Source: Dastarcus helophoroides
Taxonomy: Eukaryota > Arthropoda > Insecta > Coleoptera > Bothrideridae
Assembly (NCBI GenBank): GCA_028583605.1
Contig: CM053327.1
Location: forward strand, 27,143,629 to 27,207,628
Direction: 5' to 3'
DNA: 64,000 bases
The notes beneath the pieces were generated by a model, which searched no databases, was not told the DNA's origin, and worked only from the letters and a program-made list of their open reading frames with translations. The first letter of the stretch is position 1. Each line of letters opens with the position of its first letter. The translations under genes and the position numbers were made by a program. Shown here piece by piece: positions 44,299 through 58,420 of this stretch.

Positions 44299-47200
44299 TT
44301 CCATTATTATGCTGTAAACTCTTACCCTAAATCCAATTCACGTACTGTCTTGAAAACCTTGAAGTACTCAGTAAACGAATGTGGTAAAATATCTGCGCTT
44401 ATAATTTTTAGGGCTCAAATAAATGTAAATTACTTTTACAATAAAGTTGACAAATTTTTACTTGTAGATTAAATATATTTTAATATTTTATTGTTTTCGC
44501 TTTGTACTAAAATATTTCTTTCAAGAGCCATGAGCATAGATGCCTTAATATTATTTTGATTTAAATTATTTCGTAATCTATTTGGTTATACGAGTATATT
44601 TCAATTTAAAAAATAATCTTTCAGAAGAAACTTGGCTATTGGAAACTGTAAATTTAGAAAAGATAAACATTGCAGAAATAACCTTAGAAATAGGAAAAAG
44701 TCGAAAGAAAAATATTTGAATATTCAAGTTTTCACTTGAAATCTCAAGTCGAATACTTCCATACTAAGGTCGAAAATAAAAAAAAATAGACAATTTTAGG
44801 AAAATATTCCAGGATTTCAAAAAATTCATAAGGTTCTAAAATTTCAAAACATATGTCAACATTTTGAGTTTAAAGATAAAATTTTGCAACTAAATCAAAA
44901 TCATTTGAAAAAAATTAAAATATTTCATTTAAAGTCGAGATTTTAAATAAATGACTTGTGTTCTTAACAAAAGAGTCTAGATTAAATTTAAAACCTTAAA
45001 AATAAAAGATTAAAGCTTTAACACTGGTTGAAACCTTTATTGGTGTTGAAAATAAAAGTAGAAAGTAAAGTTTAAATTTTGGGATTTGAAAATTTGAGAA
45101 AACCTCTCATGATTTAATAAAAAAGGGGATCTTAAATTTAGAAAAAAAAGTTGACATTACAAAATTTCGATAAAAAATCTTGAGTTTTCGAGTTTATACA
45201 TTTATAATTTTAAGAATTTTTTAGGCTGAGGTCACAATTTCGAAAATAAGTCAAAATCTTTAAAAATATTTAGAATTTATTATTTAACATGAAAATTTTA
45301 AACAAAACGTAAATATTTATTGGCAGTTTAAGAAAAATAAATGACATTTTGAAAGGTTGAGGAATTTTGTGAGAAAGTCATAATTTCAAGAAAATACTCT
45401 ATATTTATTTTTCTAATGCAATATCTTGGGTTAGACTCGCAAGACTGATGTTCAAATTTTGAATCCGTTTGAAATCCGAAGTTTTAAGAAAAAACACAAG
45501 AATTGCAAGTTTAATGTAAAAATTTAAAAAATTGGAAATTGTGGAAGAAATTATTAAATTTCGGAAAAGCCCAAAATTTGTGTTTATAATTATTTAGAAA
45601 GCATAAGCGCATAATTTTGTAAAGAAGAGTAAAAAATAAGAGTAAAATAAATTTCTAGACGATTTTCTTTAGGTTAGAAAATTTTAACCTCTCTGGATAA
45701 ATAAGACGTCAAAATGACCCTTGACGGATCAACCAAAATAATCAATAAGTAATCGAATGCCGGGTTCGCTACGTTCTCTTCTAAAACACTTAGAGCACCC
45801 TTGATGACTTTTTCATTTGAACATCCGATAAAATTTTAACTGACATAAATTGAAATTTACTAATTCAATCAGACTCACTCTGTCATTATTAAACGGCTCG
45901 AGATAATTAAATACCATATCTGTTGCTAATCATCATCGCTTCCCATTTTTGTTTTTAGATTCATTTAAGTGGTCAGTTCATTACGACAAGCGTATTTTTG
46001 ATATTAAGAAATTTCATTATCTTTGCGATTCTATGGAAGGAGATTCAAGTGACGTTATTGAATCATTGTCATTATCAGCTAATTATTATTATTAATTAAT
46101 TATGCAATAGAGTTGTTGCAAGACCGCTTTAAAATAAAAGAACAGGTCACAACCGTCCTAAACATTTTTTAATTCACAAGAACCACACAACCCGGTCTAA
46201 GACAACTAATTAACTGTAATAAAGGTTTTAGAGCTTTCGACAAAAAAGGGAATTACTTTTATTTATTATTCCCATAAGAGCGGAAAAATTAAACGATCAT
46301 GCAAAGCGAAAATGGCAATCAGTACAACCAGTACAGCTCTAGTTTTAATTAGAAATAGATACAGTAACTTTAAACAATGTCCAGCGTTGTTAAATCCAGG
46401 GTGTCAAGCGAACATCATTACTTCAGCATTAGTTAAAAAATTGTAATTTTCTTTAAAAGAGTTTGAAGTAATGTACCATATGAATCAAATCATATCTAAA
46501 CGAATTCACGTGTGATCTGGAATAAGATAAAGAAAATCACAGAACCAACCTCAATTTTTAAGATTGATAAATTTGCCATTCAACTGCCCTCTAATGTTTT
46601 TTTCGATGATCCTGATTTCAATGCGAAATAATCTAAATAAGATTTATTAACTGATACAAGTTTATTTTGGGAGTAATTAGAAATTCCATTGAAATCAGAA
46701 AAAATTAACTTCATTTTCAAGAAACCAAATTGGGTTGAATGCAGCTGGTCATTTAAAAGTCCATTCAAAGAAACAAAAATATGACATGCAATTCAAACAC
46801 CATAAATTCTTGTCAGGAAGAACAATTACATGACCGGGGCAATAAATGTTAGGATCAAGAGGAAACTGAAAACAAAATACTTTTATCCCAAAAAGAAAAG
46901 GCCAGGAATAACACTTTCAAGACAATTACTACTTACGAGCACCTTGTGGTCTATTCATTGTAACGTTGCCTTTCAAAAAGGAAAGAAGGCACATTCAGTG
47001 TCAATAAAATGATTCTTAAACTTGGAAAAAATAGGGATGACAGAATATCTAAGAACCACTTGTCGGAATGACAAATTTCTGAAATGTACTACCTATCCAA
47101 CCAGGGGGTTCAAACAAACTATGAAAGGCCATAAAATTCATGTGGTGTAAGACACTTCTGCAAACACTTTCAACACAGTCAGCCTTAACGACATTTAAAT

Positions 47201-48465
47201 CAGTTATAAAAAAATAAAAACTAAACGTAATACGTATTGTTGTAAATCAATACATATTTTATGTAATTATTATTATTTACTACTTCGAAGATACATAGAT
47301 AACTGTCGTGACGAATTTCAAGGGGTGTTGGATAACACAAGGGTCGAGGTCACTAAGATTCTAGCTTTAATAATCTAAATAAATAAAGGTTTCATATTTC
47401 AACACGATCGGTAAAGAGGTTATGAAATTATTAATTAAATTATTTTTTATAACAACTTTGAAAGTCTGTAATTCGAAAAGTAAACATTTTTTATTATTTT
47501 TTTTTTCGTAATTCGTATTTATTTATCAGTCCGAATCAACTACCAAGCGTTGGCTTTGAAATTTGTAAATACCCTGTATAACCTTGTATGTTAAATAAAG
47601 TGTTAATTATGTTTCTATTTGGTGTTATCATTTCCAATGTCTCCGTTGGTTGCAAGGATTGCGAAATCTGTGAATTTTTTTTTAGAAATACCCTTTTCAA
47701 AATTTTACACAAATTTATGCAAAAATTACGAATTTACTTTAAAGAACATTATTTTGAAAGTTCAATTAGAAACTTACAATTTCCACTCTTTCTAAGAAAA
47801 TGTTGATTTTATTCTCAAAATTTCAAGCCAAATTGAATTTTAAGTTGCATAACTTGAATATTCTTTATTCAAAATTTTCGGCTCTTTTTTGAAATTTGGA
47901 CCTTTTTCTCGAAATATTTTTCTTTTCCTAAAATTTTGAGTTTAAAATAAAAATTTTATGTGCTATTGTAAATATGCATTCAAGCAGTGGAGTTTTTCTT
48001 ATTGAAGCCCAGTTTCCTGGCAATTTTATTTGCAAATTAGAATTTTTCCGAAAATTCCACTTTTCTTCAGAACAAACACTCAAAATTTGTTTTTTTTTAA
48101 AACTTGGATTTTCCCTTTTCCCTATTTTTTGAAGTTATTAATAAAAATTTCGAGTTTTCTTGAATTTTTTCCTTCAAATTTCATTTTAATTTAAATATGC
48201 CAATTTGTTTCTCGAAATTTCAAATTCTAATGATTTTTTTACGATGCCGACTTCATAAAACTTCCCAAAATTCCCGGAATTGTTTTTTTTTTTCTTAAAA
48301 TTTGCGATAAAATCGCGCTATTTCTAATTTTTCCTAGAAATTGGGAATTTTTGTCAAAATTTCAAGGGAAAAATACAACATTTATATTCCTATTTAAAAC
48401 CGGTATCTTGAAATTGAAGTCGAAATTTTGACTTTAGCCTCGAAGCTGCGATTTTTTTTTCAGAT

Positions 48466-48640
48466 TGTTTTGAATTTAGGCAGTGTTATCAACCATGTCA
48501 ACCGAGGGTTTCGGAGTTTTCGCACAAAGTCAGCGATGATCTCAGAAGTTGAGGTTTCAGGATCGCTGACGGGACAAATTCTCTCGAGGAACCGAAATGC
48601 GGCTGCTGGGATTCGGGCATTCATTCTGGGCGATTGATTT
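48466..48640 (+). other. Coding-like block of unknown identity
   Basis: After a pyrimidine tract and CAG (ends 48465), GC-rich sequence stays open to TGA at 48638: INHVNRGFRSFRTKSAMIS and SLTGQILSRNRN. The minus strand is also open over the same block (FLERICPVSDPETSTSEII). It stands out from the surrounding repeat, so it is likely a remnant of a gene or transposon; neither strand gives a recognised family. Confidence 0.25.
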
Positions 48641-50869
48641 GAGACGTATTAGCGCGGCTAGCTAACAATATGGATTTTACTTTGACTTTTCAAATGTTAC
48701 AGTTTGATATTTTTGTAATAAACGGTTGTTTATAGCAGCTTTAAAATCGAAATTTAATTAAACTTTGAATTCGTTTTGTAGAATTCGTTCAAAATTTAAA
48801 AATTGATAATTTGAAAAATTAGATTCTTCAGCTAAATTAAAAAACTTCTGGAACGGGCGAATATTGAAAATGTCTCAAAGTTATCAGAAAAACTCGAAAT
48901 TCTGAAAAAAAATGGAAATTTCGAAAAAAACTTCAAAATTTGAATGAAACTATATTTATTTAACTTCGAAAAAAGTCCTAATTTTGATGATAAAAAGTAG
49001 AAATTTTCAAAAAAGATTAAAATCCTGTATCAAATATTTCAAAAAGTTGCAATTTTGAAAAAAGTGAAAATTTTCGGAAAAAAGTTGGAATTTCAAAAAA
49101 AAAGTTAAAACTTCGAGAAATAGTAAAAAGTTTGAGGTAAAGTGGAAATTATCAAAAAAAAGGTAAAGGTTTTAAAAAAAATGTCTCACCATAATCATAT
49201 TATAAAAAATCCAAAACTTTAAAAAAAGAGGAAATTTTCCAAAAAAATCAAATTCCGAAAAAGTTACAGCTTCGAGAAAAAGTTGAAATTTTAATGATAG
49301 AGGTCGGAATGTTCAAAAAAAGCCTAAATTCCGAAAAAGGTTCGAAAATATTTAAAATGTCGAAATTTTGAGAAAAATTTAATTTTTGCAAAAAAAAATT
49401 AAAGGAAAATCTAATTTTTCAAATAAAAGTTCAGTTTACTACATAAAAGCCGAAACTTCGAGAAAAAGTCGAAATTAAAAAAAAATCTGTTTTCAAAAAA
49501 GATCAAAGCTTTGAGAAATTGTCAAAAGTTAGAGCAAGGTTAAAAATTTAAAAAAACCAGAGTAGAAGTTTTTAAAAGTTAGTTTTTCAACATCATTAAA
49601 TTTACAGAAAAAATCAAAGATTTGAAAAAAAGAATAATTTGCAGAAAAGATCGAAATTATGTGTAAAGATTTTCAAAAAATTCAGAATTTGGAAAATAAA
49701 TTAAAATGCTAAAGAAACGTCAAACTAAAAATTCCTGCGAATAATAAAATAAATAAACATTTGAAAAAAGTGGAAGCTAAAAAAAACATTTGCATTTCAA
49801 CGTTTTCAAAATATAAGGACGAAATTCTTTAAAGAAATCGAAAAATGTTTAAGAATTTTCAATAAAAATCGGAAGCAGACTTTTCAAAAGTCATCATTTT
49901 CAGAAAGTCAGAATTTTGCGAAAAAGTGAAAATTGAAACAAAAAGTTAAATAAAAAAAACAAACACTCGAGAGAGTGGATATTTCCAAAAAGTTGAAACT
50001 TTGAAAAAATTCAAATTGTCAAAATTGTCATCAGAATTGAAATCTTTTGAAGAAATCAAATTTAAAATTAGTTAGATTTGCAAAAAAAGATGAAATTTCG
50101 AGTCTGAAGTTTCTGATATTTACAAAAATAAGGTCAAACATTTAAACTTCGAGATCAATTCAAAATATTCAAAAAAATTTGAAATTTTCACAAAATAAAA
50201 CCTTTAATAAGAACAAAAGTTATAAAAGTAAAATATTCAAAAAAATACAAAACGAACCAAATAAGACAGAATTTTGAGGAACTTGGAATACTCAAAAAAA
50301 TCAAAATTTTGAAAACAGTCGAAATTTTCAAAATCAAATTAAAAAAAAAATTTGGAAGTTGAACGAGAAAAGATCGACTTTGTGAAAAAGAGGGTTTTTA
50401 TTGTCGAAATTTTCGAAATAATTTAAAATTTTCAATAAAAATAGAATTCTTCAGAAAAGTCGAAACTTTCAAAAAGTATATAACCAAAGGATCATTTCTC
50501 TTTTTTCACCTAGACGAAAGCGCGGGTATCAGCTAATTTTTTTTTAAGTTGGAGGTTTTTTAAAGTTGGAACTCAAAATGAACCCAGAATCCAGAGCTTA
50601 AGCCTGAAATTTTTAAACTCGAAAAATCGAGAAATATTTTGTTCATATTTTAAGCATTACCAGACCAGTTATATGCTGTAATACTTAAAAAAAGAGAGAG
50701 GACATTTTCTGAATTATGTTAGAAAATCAAAACTTTTAAAAAATTAAAAAATGAGTCACCCCGAACTGAATCGAAAATCGGAAAAAACGCTATTTTTGTC
50801 GGAACGAAAAGCGGAACGGAACCGATATGATTTTTTTCCCCGGAATGAAAACCGAAAACCGGAACCCTG

Positions 50870-52620
50870 TTTATAACAATTTTCGTCAAAATTGCTTCAG
50901 TAATTGAATCGTAGAAAGCGAACAAACAGACGGACAAACACGTTGTTGTATTTATAGTTAGGATTTTAACTACGAAATTTAGTTTAGCAGCTCTGTCGGC
51001 TTTCATGTTTCATATTTAAATTATTAATCAGCTTCTCGCACTTAGTGTTAGTGTTACTCACATCCAACGGCATTCCAAAGCCTGGCGTGATTCGATTAAA
51101 CCCATCGGCGTATAATAATAGCTCTATCAAGATTCATTATGGCTATTATTTATGTATTTATTCTTTTAATGAAGTGAACCATCGGTGGTATCGTTAACCA
51201 CTTTCTACTTGGTCTACTTTCTACCGACCAGAGAAGCGTAAAAAATCCATTGACTAGACACTCCAGATGTGCAGCCGATTTCTACTTGAAACTTAATTCG
51301 GGACGACTTTTTACGGCGGTGATTTTTTTCCGCTCTGAATTATTTATTTTTTTTAAACGCCTTATCGACTCCGAACCTACTTTCACCGTAATAATATCGA
51401 TATAAAAAAGATCTCTCCAACTGACCCTGGTACCAAGAAGGTTGACCTTGACTCCAATGTGTTCAGTGTTGATGAATATATTTTAAGCAAGAAATTTGCA
51501 TTTTTGATCCTTCTTCTTTCTATTTTTATTACTTGTTAAATCACTGCGGACATGGATGTATTTCACTGGACGACTTCTACTCAAAATGTACTGAACAAAG
51601 AAAATTCAATATCATAGCCGAACGTTAGAAAAAAAAGTTGAAGTTTGAAGAAAAAAGTCGAGATTTAGCGTTTAAGTATCGAAATGTGGAAATTAAAATA
51701 AAAAAACTCTAAAATGTTCAGCAAACAAATACTCGAAATATTAACATCAACATCCAAATTCGATATTTCAAATTAATGCTCCTGAACTACATAGAAATTA
51801 AAAAAAAAACAAAAACTTTAATTGTAATCTTGAACATTTTAGAAAGAAAGCAAGGTGTAAAATTGAGGGCAAATCAGACAATTTTTGGAGGTTAAGAATT
51901 AGTTGTATATTTTGCACGTCTGACCTCTAAAGATTTTTTTCTGTTTCATCTTCTAAATTTGGCAACATCTATACGTCATTCTACTTTTGTGACCTACATC
52001 ACTTCCGCTAATTTAGTATCTATTTAACACACATCTTTATTTATTTTAAAAATTATTACAATACAGACATCTATTTGCATGGTTTTATAAAAAACCCAGC
52101 AGGAGAAAGTATTCGTTCTTCTTTGCTTATGTTTATTGACCTTTTGAATCCACGTAAGCTTAGCTGAATCACGTTTATTTACATATTCTTTATTGAAGAT
52201 AACGAATCAATTCATCAAAAGATCTGTATTGCCTAATTTGTATAATAATGGTTGCATGAAGTGGGTAACCTTGCGTGATTTCTTAATATATAATAACCGG
52301 ATTGCTTGACAAAATATTTATTTTTTTAAAGAAAATATAACATATTATTATCGTTTCGTTAAGGTACCGAGAAATCATCAATCATTCTTCTAATAAGAAG
52401 GCTAAATTACAGATTCCTTGTAACACAATTCACTAAATAAATATCTGTAGTATATCTTCCAAATCATTTTCGAGAATTCTGTATTCTCTTAAAAATAATT
52501 TTGTAATGACATTTGCTTTTATGTTCTCATGTACTCGCGAAATGTTGGCAAAAAAATCAAAAACAACTTTTCAACATTTTTTAAATAAATTGTATTTATT
52601 CATATTTTTACATTCTTATT
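50870..52620. other. Intergenic DNA
   Basis: Less repetitive than its flanks from 51000 to 52500; no gene recognised on either strand. Confidence 0.45.
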
Positions 52621-55600
52621 TAAATTTCGACTTAAAATCGGATTTAAAAAAACGTCTAAATTTTCAGATGAAAATCGAAATATTGGGAAATTTTCTAAAT
52701 TTTTTAAACGTTGTATTTCAACTTGAAATCAATATTTCGAAAAAAAATATTGGGCAGGCAAGGTGACGTTTCCAAAGCAAGTATTTCAAAATAAACGAAT
52801 TTGCAAAAATGTCAACATTTTGAAAAGACGAAATTTTGAAAAAAGGCAAAATTTTGAGAAAAGTTCGAACCTTTGTGTCAACATTTTCAAAAAAATCGAA
52901 GTTTTCCAAACAATCGAAATTTTCCCAAATTCGTGTTATACAATCCCTTCAAAATTTTAAAACTTTATAAAGTGAGATTCTTCAAAAAAAATCGTAATTT
53001 TCCGAAAAGAGAATTTTTCAAAAAAATCGAATTTTGGTGAAACGCACTCGTCTTTGGTTATCTTCAAAATTTGTTAAGAGCAAGTGTTGTGTTTTTTAAA
53101 TTTTCTTGGTTTCAAGGGATAAGATTTGTATATGAATTTTTTAAAAATTGAAATTACAAAAAATTGAAGTTTCGAGAAAAAGCAAATATTTTGAAAAAAG
53201 GTAAAAATTCTGACAAAGTTGAAACTTGGGGAAAAAGTCGAAAATTTGATGGTAAAAAATCAAAATATTCACAAAAAAAAGTAAAAAATCTCAAGAAAGT
53301 GCGAGCATTTCAAAAAGTAAATAGTTTGAAAATATCCCACTTTTCAAAAAAAGTAAAAATTTTCAGAAGTCGAATTTCAAAATCGGATTTTTAAAAATGG
53401 TCGAAATCTTTGAAAAGTCGAATTTTAAAATCGGATTTCTAAAAAAGGTTAAAATTTTCTAATGAAAATCGAAATATTGGGAAAAATTCCGAATTTTTTA
53501 AACTTTATATTTCAACTTTAAAACTGAACATTTCGTGAAAAAAATATTGAGCAGACAAGTTTCCACAAAAACTATTTCAAAATAAAAAAATTCGCAAAAA
53601 ATTAAAATTTTGAAAAAAAGTCGAAATTTTGGAGAGGTTAAAACTTTGTCAAATTTCAAAAAGTAAACATTTTGAAAAAGTGCGAGCATTTCAAAAAGTC
53701 AATATTTTCAAAATATCCAACTTTTTAAAAAAAGTCAAAATTTCCAAAAGTCGAATTTTAAAATCGGATTTCTAAATAAGGTCGAATTTTTCAGATGAAA
53801 ATTGAAATTTTGGGAAAATTCCGAATATTTTTAACTTTATATTTTAACTTTAAAACTAAACATTTCGAGAAAAAATATTGAGCAAGGTTAAGTTAAAAAA
53901 AAAGTATTTCAAAATAACAAAACTCCTCAAAAAGTCAAAAGTTTGAAAAAAAAAAGATTGAAATTTTGAAAGTAAAACTTTGTTAAATTTTTCCCAAATT
54001 CTTTTTATATAATCCTTTCAAAATTCATAAATTGAAGTGAGGTTCTTTAAAAAAGAAAGAAAAGAGAATTATTTCAAAAAGTCGAATTTTGGTAGAACGC
54101 ACGGTTTAAAAAATTGATAAGAGCAAGTTTGGTTATGTTTCTTTTAAAGATAAGACTTGTATATCAATTGTTAACAAATCGAAGTTACCATAAACTTGAA
54201 GTTTCGAGAAAAAGCAAAAATTTTCAAAAAAAAATCGAAATTCTGACAAAGTTTGATGGTACAAGATCGACATTTTCCAAAAAAGTAAAAATTCTGCAAA
54301 AAGTGCTTTTCAAAAGAAGTCAAAATTTTCAAAAGTTGAATTTTAAAATCAGATTTCCAAAAATGGTTGAAATTTTCAGATGAAAATTGAAAGATTGGAA
54401 AAAATGTTGAATATTTTTAAACTTTATATTTCAACTTGAAACTGAATAATTCGAGAAAAAATATTGAGCAAGTAACGTCAAAGTTATAAAAAAAAATATT
54501 CAAAATGAAGAAGTTTGTAAGGATATCAAGATCTTAAAATCTTGAAAAAAAGTCAAGATCTTGAAAAGAGTCGAAACTGTCAAAATTTTCAAAAAATTCG
54601 AATTTTTTAGAAAATCAAAATTTTCCCAAATTCGTTTTAGGCAATTCCTTCAACATTTTAAAACTTCATAATTAAAGTGAGATTCTTCAACAAAAAAATC
54701 GTAATTTTCCGAAAAGACAAATTTTTCAAAATATCGAAGTTACAGAACTTTGAAGTTTCGAGAAAAACAAAAAATTTTAAAAAGAAATAATTGAAATTCT
54801 AACAAAGTTAAAACTTGAAAAAAACTCGAAATTCTGGTGGTAAAAGATCGAAATTTTCAAAAAAAGTAAAAATTCTGCAAAAAGTGGTAGCATTTCAAAA
54901 AGTTGAAACTGTGTCAAAATTTTTAAAAAATCAAAAAATTCCCAAATTCGTTCTATACAATTCCTTCAAAATTTTAAATCATAATTTAAAGTGAGATTCT
55001 TCAAAAAAAATCGTTATTCTCTGAAAAGACAAATTTTTCAAAAAATCAAAGTTACAGAACTTTGAAATTTCGAGAAAAAGCAAAAAATTTTAACAAAAAA
55101 TCGAAATTCTGACAAAGTTAAAACTTGGAGAAAAACCAGAAATTCTGGTGTTAAAAGATGGAAATTTTCAAAAAAATGTAAAAATTCTGCAAAAAATGGG
55201 AGCATTTCAAAGAGTCGATATTTTGAAAATATCTAACTTTTCAAAAAAAAGTCAAAATTATCAAAAGTCGAATTTCAAAATCGGTTTTTAATAATGGTCG
55301 AAAATTGGGAAAATTTCTGAATTTTTTAAACATTTCAACTTCAAACTGAATAATTCCAGAAAAAGTCGAAACTTTGTATCAAAATTTTCAAAAAAATCAA
55401 AATTTTTCCAAATTAGTTTTATACAATTCCTTCAAAAATTTTAAAGCTTCATAATTTAAAGTGACATTATTCAAAAAAAAAAAAATCATAATTTTCCCAA
55501 AAGACAAATTTTTCAAAAAATCGAAGTTACAGAACTTAAAGTTTCGAGAAAAAGCAAACATTTTGAAAGGAAAAAGGTCAAAATTCTGACAAAAGATAAA

Positions 55601-56130
55601 ACTTGGAGAAAAACTCAAAATTCTGGTGCTAAAAGATCGAAAATTTCAAAAAAAGTAAAAATTCTGCAAAATTTTCAAAAGTCGAATTTCAAAATCTGGT
55701 TTTTAAAATGGTCGAAATTTTTAGATCAAACCTGAAATATTGGGATAATGTCTGAATTTTTTTAACTTTTTAAGTTTCAACTTGAAACTGAATAATTCGA
55801 GAAAAAGTCGATACTTTAATCAAAATTTTCAAAAAAGTTGAAATTTTCCAAAAATCAAAATTTTCCCAATTTCGTTTTAAACAATTCCTTCAAAATTTTA
55901 AAACTTCATAACTAAAAGTAAGATTCTTCAAAAAAAAAATCGTAATTCTCCGAAAACACAAATTTTTCAAAAAATCAAAGTTTCAGAACTTTGAAGTTTC
56001 GAGAAAATGCAAAAATTTTGAAAAAAAGTCGAAATTCTGACAAAGTTAAAACTTGGAGAAAAACTCGAAATTGTGGTGATAAAAGATAGAAATTTTCAAA
56101 AAAAAGGGTTAGAAATTCCGAAAGAAGTGT
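52620..56130. repeat. Complex tandem satellite array
   Basis: Two blocks alternate. Block A (AAATCGGATTTCTAAAAA.GGTCGAA.. to ..ATATTGAGCAAG) recurs near 52640, 53370, 53750, 54340, 55280 and 55690. Block B (TACAATTCCTTCAAAATTTT.. to ..CTTGGAGAAAAACTCG) recurs near 52930, 54000, 54620, 54955, 55415 and 55880. Late repeats are spaced about 334-467 nt; earlier ones are longer and partly merged. Confidence 0.7.
53040..53135 (+). repeat. Dispersed fold-back family, partial copy inside the satellite
   Basis: TTGGTTATCTTCAAAATTTG, GAGCAAGTGTTGTG and TTTCTTGGTTTCAAGGGATA. A shorter relative lies at 54096-54172, so a family member has been captured and duplicated with the array. Confidence 0.5.
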
Positions 56131-57885
56131 GAGCATTTCAAAAAGTCAATACTTTGAATTACAAACGTGAAATTTTCAAATAAAAATCAGATAAAAGTAG
56201 AAGCGGAAATTCTAAAATAAACATATATTTGAATTTAGAAAAAAAAACCAAAATTTTGAATAAAATTTTAAATTTTAAGAAAAGGACGCATATTTGTGTC
56301 AAAATCTTTAAAAAATTAGATCTTTTAAAATTTTCAATAAAGACAACATTTAAAAGAAATAGAACTTTGAAAAACGTCAACAATTTTCAAAAAACTTTGA
56401 ATTAAAATTTCAAAATAAGTCAAAATTTTAAACAAAAATCAAAAATCGAATTTTCAAAAAGGTCAACATTTTAAGACAGTCGAAATCTTGAAAAAAGTCG
56501 GAATTAAAAAAAAATCAAAAAATCCAAGCAAGTTAATGTTTTCAAAAGGCGAAATTTTCAAAAATGTAATTGAAGTTTTTTAAAAAAGCGGAATTCTAGG
56601 TCAAATTTACAAAAAAAGTCGAAATTTCGAGTCAAAATTAAAAAAAAGTATAAATATTCAACAAGAAGTCGAATTTTGAAAAATGATCAGCACTGTCAAA
56701 ATTTTCCAAAAACAATTCAAATTATTCAAAAAGAATAGGTTTTGAAAAGGAGTCGAAATTTACAAAAAAGCTGAAATTCCAAAAAAAAAATATAGACAAA
56801 ATTAAAAAAAGTTTTTAGAAAATTGAAAATATACAACAAAAGCCAAAATTTAAAAATAAGGAAATTTTTAAAAAAATCGAAATTTTTAAAATTAATTAAG
56901 TAGAATTTTCGAGAAAACGTCGAGATTTTGGGAGTGAAAATTGTTATACTGAAAATTTTGAGAAAAGGTCAAAATGTTGAATAAAGTAAATATTTTAACC
57001 TGTCAAAACAAAAAAACCGAAAATTTAAAAATAGGCATAAATTTTTTAAAAAGTTCAAATTTTCAATAAAAATCGAATTCTTCAAAAAATAGAAACCTTC
57101 AAAATGGCAACATTTTAAAATGAGTTGAAGTTAGTATAATCAGTATTTAAAAAAAAGTGAAGATTTTCAAAAAAAGCCAAAATGTCCCAAAGGAGTTGAA
57201 ATCTTAAAAAGAAAATCGATAAAACTCAGTTTCGAAAAATTAAGTGTGAATTTTCAAGAAAGTTTAAAATTCAAAATTCTAAATTTTGAAGAAAGTCGAA
57301 ATTTGCAAAAAAAAAATCGATTTTTTTCTAAATTTTGTTTTAAATAATTATAAAGCATAAACCCACTTTATTTATGTTTTTCCTCAAAAGAAAAATATTT
57401 TTTTTAAATGGCGAAATTTTCAAAAAAATTGACATGCTTAAGGAAGCCGAATTTTAAGTCAGTCGAAATTTCGAGTCAAAATTAAAAAAAAAAAAAAAAG
57501 GTAGACATTTTCAATAAGTGGAATTCTGAAAAAAGATCTGCATTGTCAAAAATTCAAAAAAGGTCAAAATTTTCCAAAAAAAAAAAATCAAAAATATTTC
57601 AAAAGAATTAGAACTTTTGAAATGGAGTTGAAATTTTCGAGAAAGTCTAAATTTCCAAAAAACAAACCATTTTAAATGGACAAACATTTTTCAAAAATAT
57701 TAAAATTTACAAAAAAGATGAAATTTTAAAAAACGAAAACATGATTAAAAATTTCGGGAAAATGTCAAAATATTGAACAAAGCGGATATTTTATAGCCGA
57801 AATATAAAAAAAAACAAGACGAAAATTTAAAAATAGGTGAAGTTTGTTGAAGTCCAAATTTTTCAATAAAAATCGAAAATTGAAA
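56131..57885. repeat. Degenerate AAATTTTC repeat
   Basis: A-rich degenerate repeat on the plus strand, no genes. Confidence 0.5.
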
Positions 57886-58050
57886 TACGAAACTTCTCCC
57901 CTGAAACCAAGAAAGATTCAGTTTCTTTCTGAAAATGATAGCTTGGCTGTCGAAACGCGTTAGAGTAAGCTTTGTTGCATCTTTCTTGGTTTCAGGGGCC
58001 AAGTTTTGTATTTCAATTTTTAAAGATAACCAAGGACCACTCCGTTCCAT
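57886..58050. repeat. Dispersed fold-back family, inverted arms
   Basis: TTGAAATACGAAACTTCTCC on the left and GTTTTGTATTTCAA on the right, around a centre with GATAGCTTGGCTGTCGAAAC. The right arm continues to GGACCACTCCGTTCC. Confidence 0.6.
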
Positions 58051-58420
58051 CAAAATAAAAATCGAATTGAAAAAGGCAAACAATTGAAAAAGTCTACATT
58101 TTAAAACAAGTCGCAATTATCAGTAGAACCGCTGTTTTGAAGAAAAACAAATGAATATTTTCAAAAAAAGGCGAAATGCTCCAAAATTTTATAAAAAAAA
58201 AATTCGAGAAAATCCAGTTTTAAAAAAATAAAAATTTCTAAAAATGTCAATATTGCGAAAAAAGTCAGAATTTTTAAGAAAGCTAAAAATCGAAAAATCC
58301 AAATTTTGAAAAGTCAAAATTTACAAAAAAAATTGTTTTTTTTTTGTAATTTTTATTTATGAAATATTACTGTTTTATTTTGTGTTCCTTAAAATCAAAA
58401 TCGTTTTTTTTTCTTTTTCA

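Larger units (their letters stand above)
43683..50869. mobile_element. Region bounded by hAT-like ends and an 8-bp target duplication (7.2 kb)
   Basis: Left end CAGGGCTTCGAAACGG with CGAAAACCGG sub-repeats. Right end ..CGAAAACCGGAACCCTG with matching sub-repeats in inverse order. TTTATAAC lies exactly at 43675-43682 and 50870-50877, an 8-bp duplication as hAT elements make. The interior has one basic open frame (43996-44298), a possible coding stretch at 48466-48640 and much AT-rich repeat. No hAT transposase domain was recognised. Confidence 0.65.

Noticed and set aside
46880..47000. Apparent two-exon minus-strand gene (MNRPQGA, donor GTAAGT, acceptor TTTTCAG, then DPNIYCPGHVIVLPD)
   Set aside because: The donor phase does not fit the open frame of the second block; joining gives an early stop.
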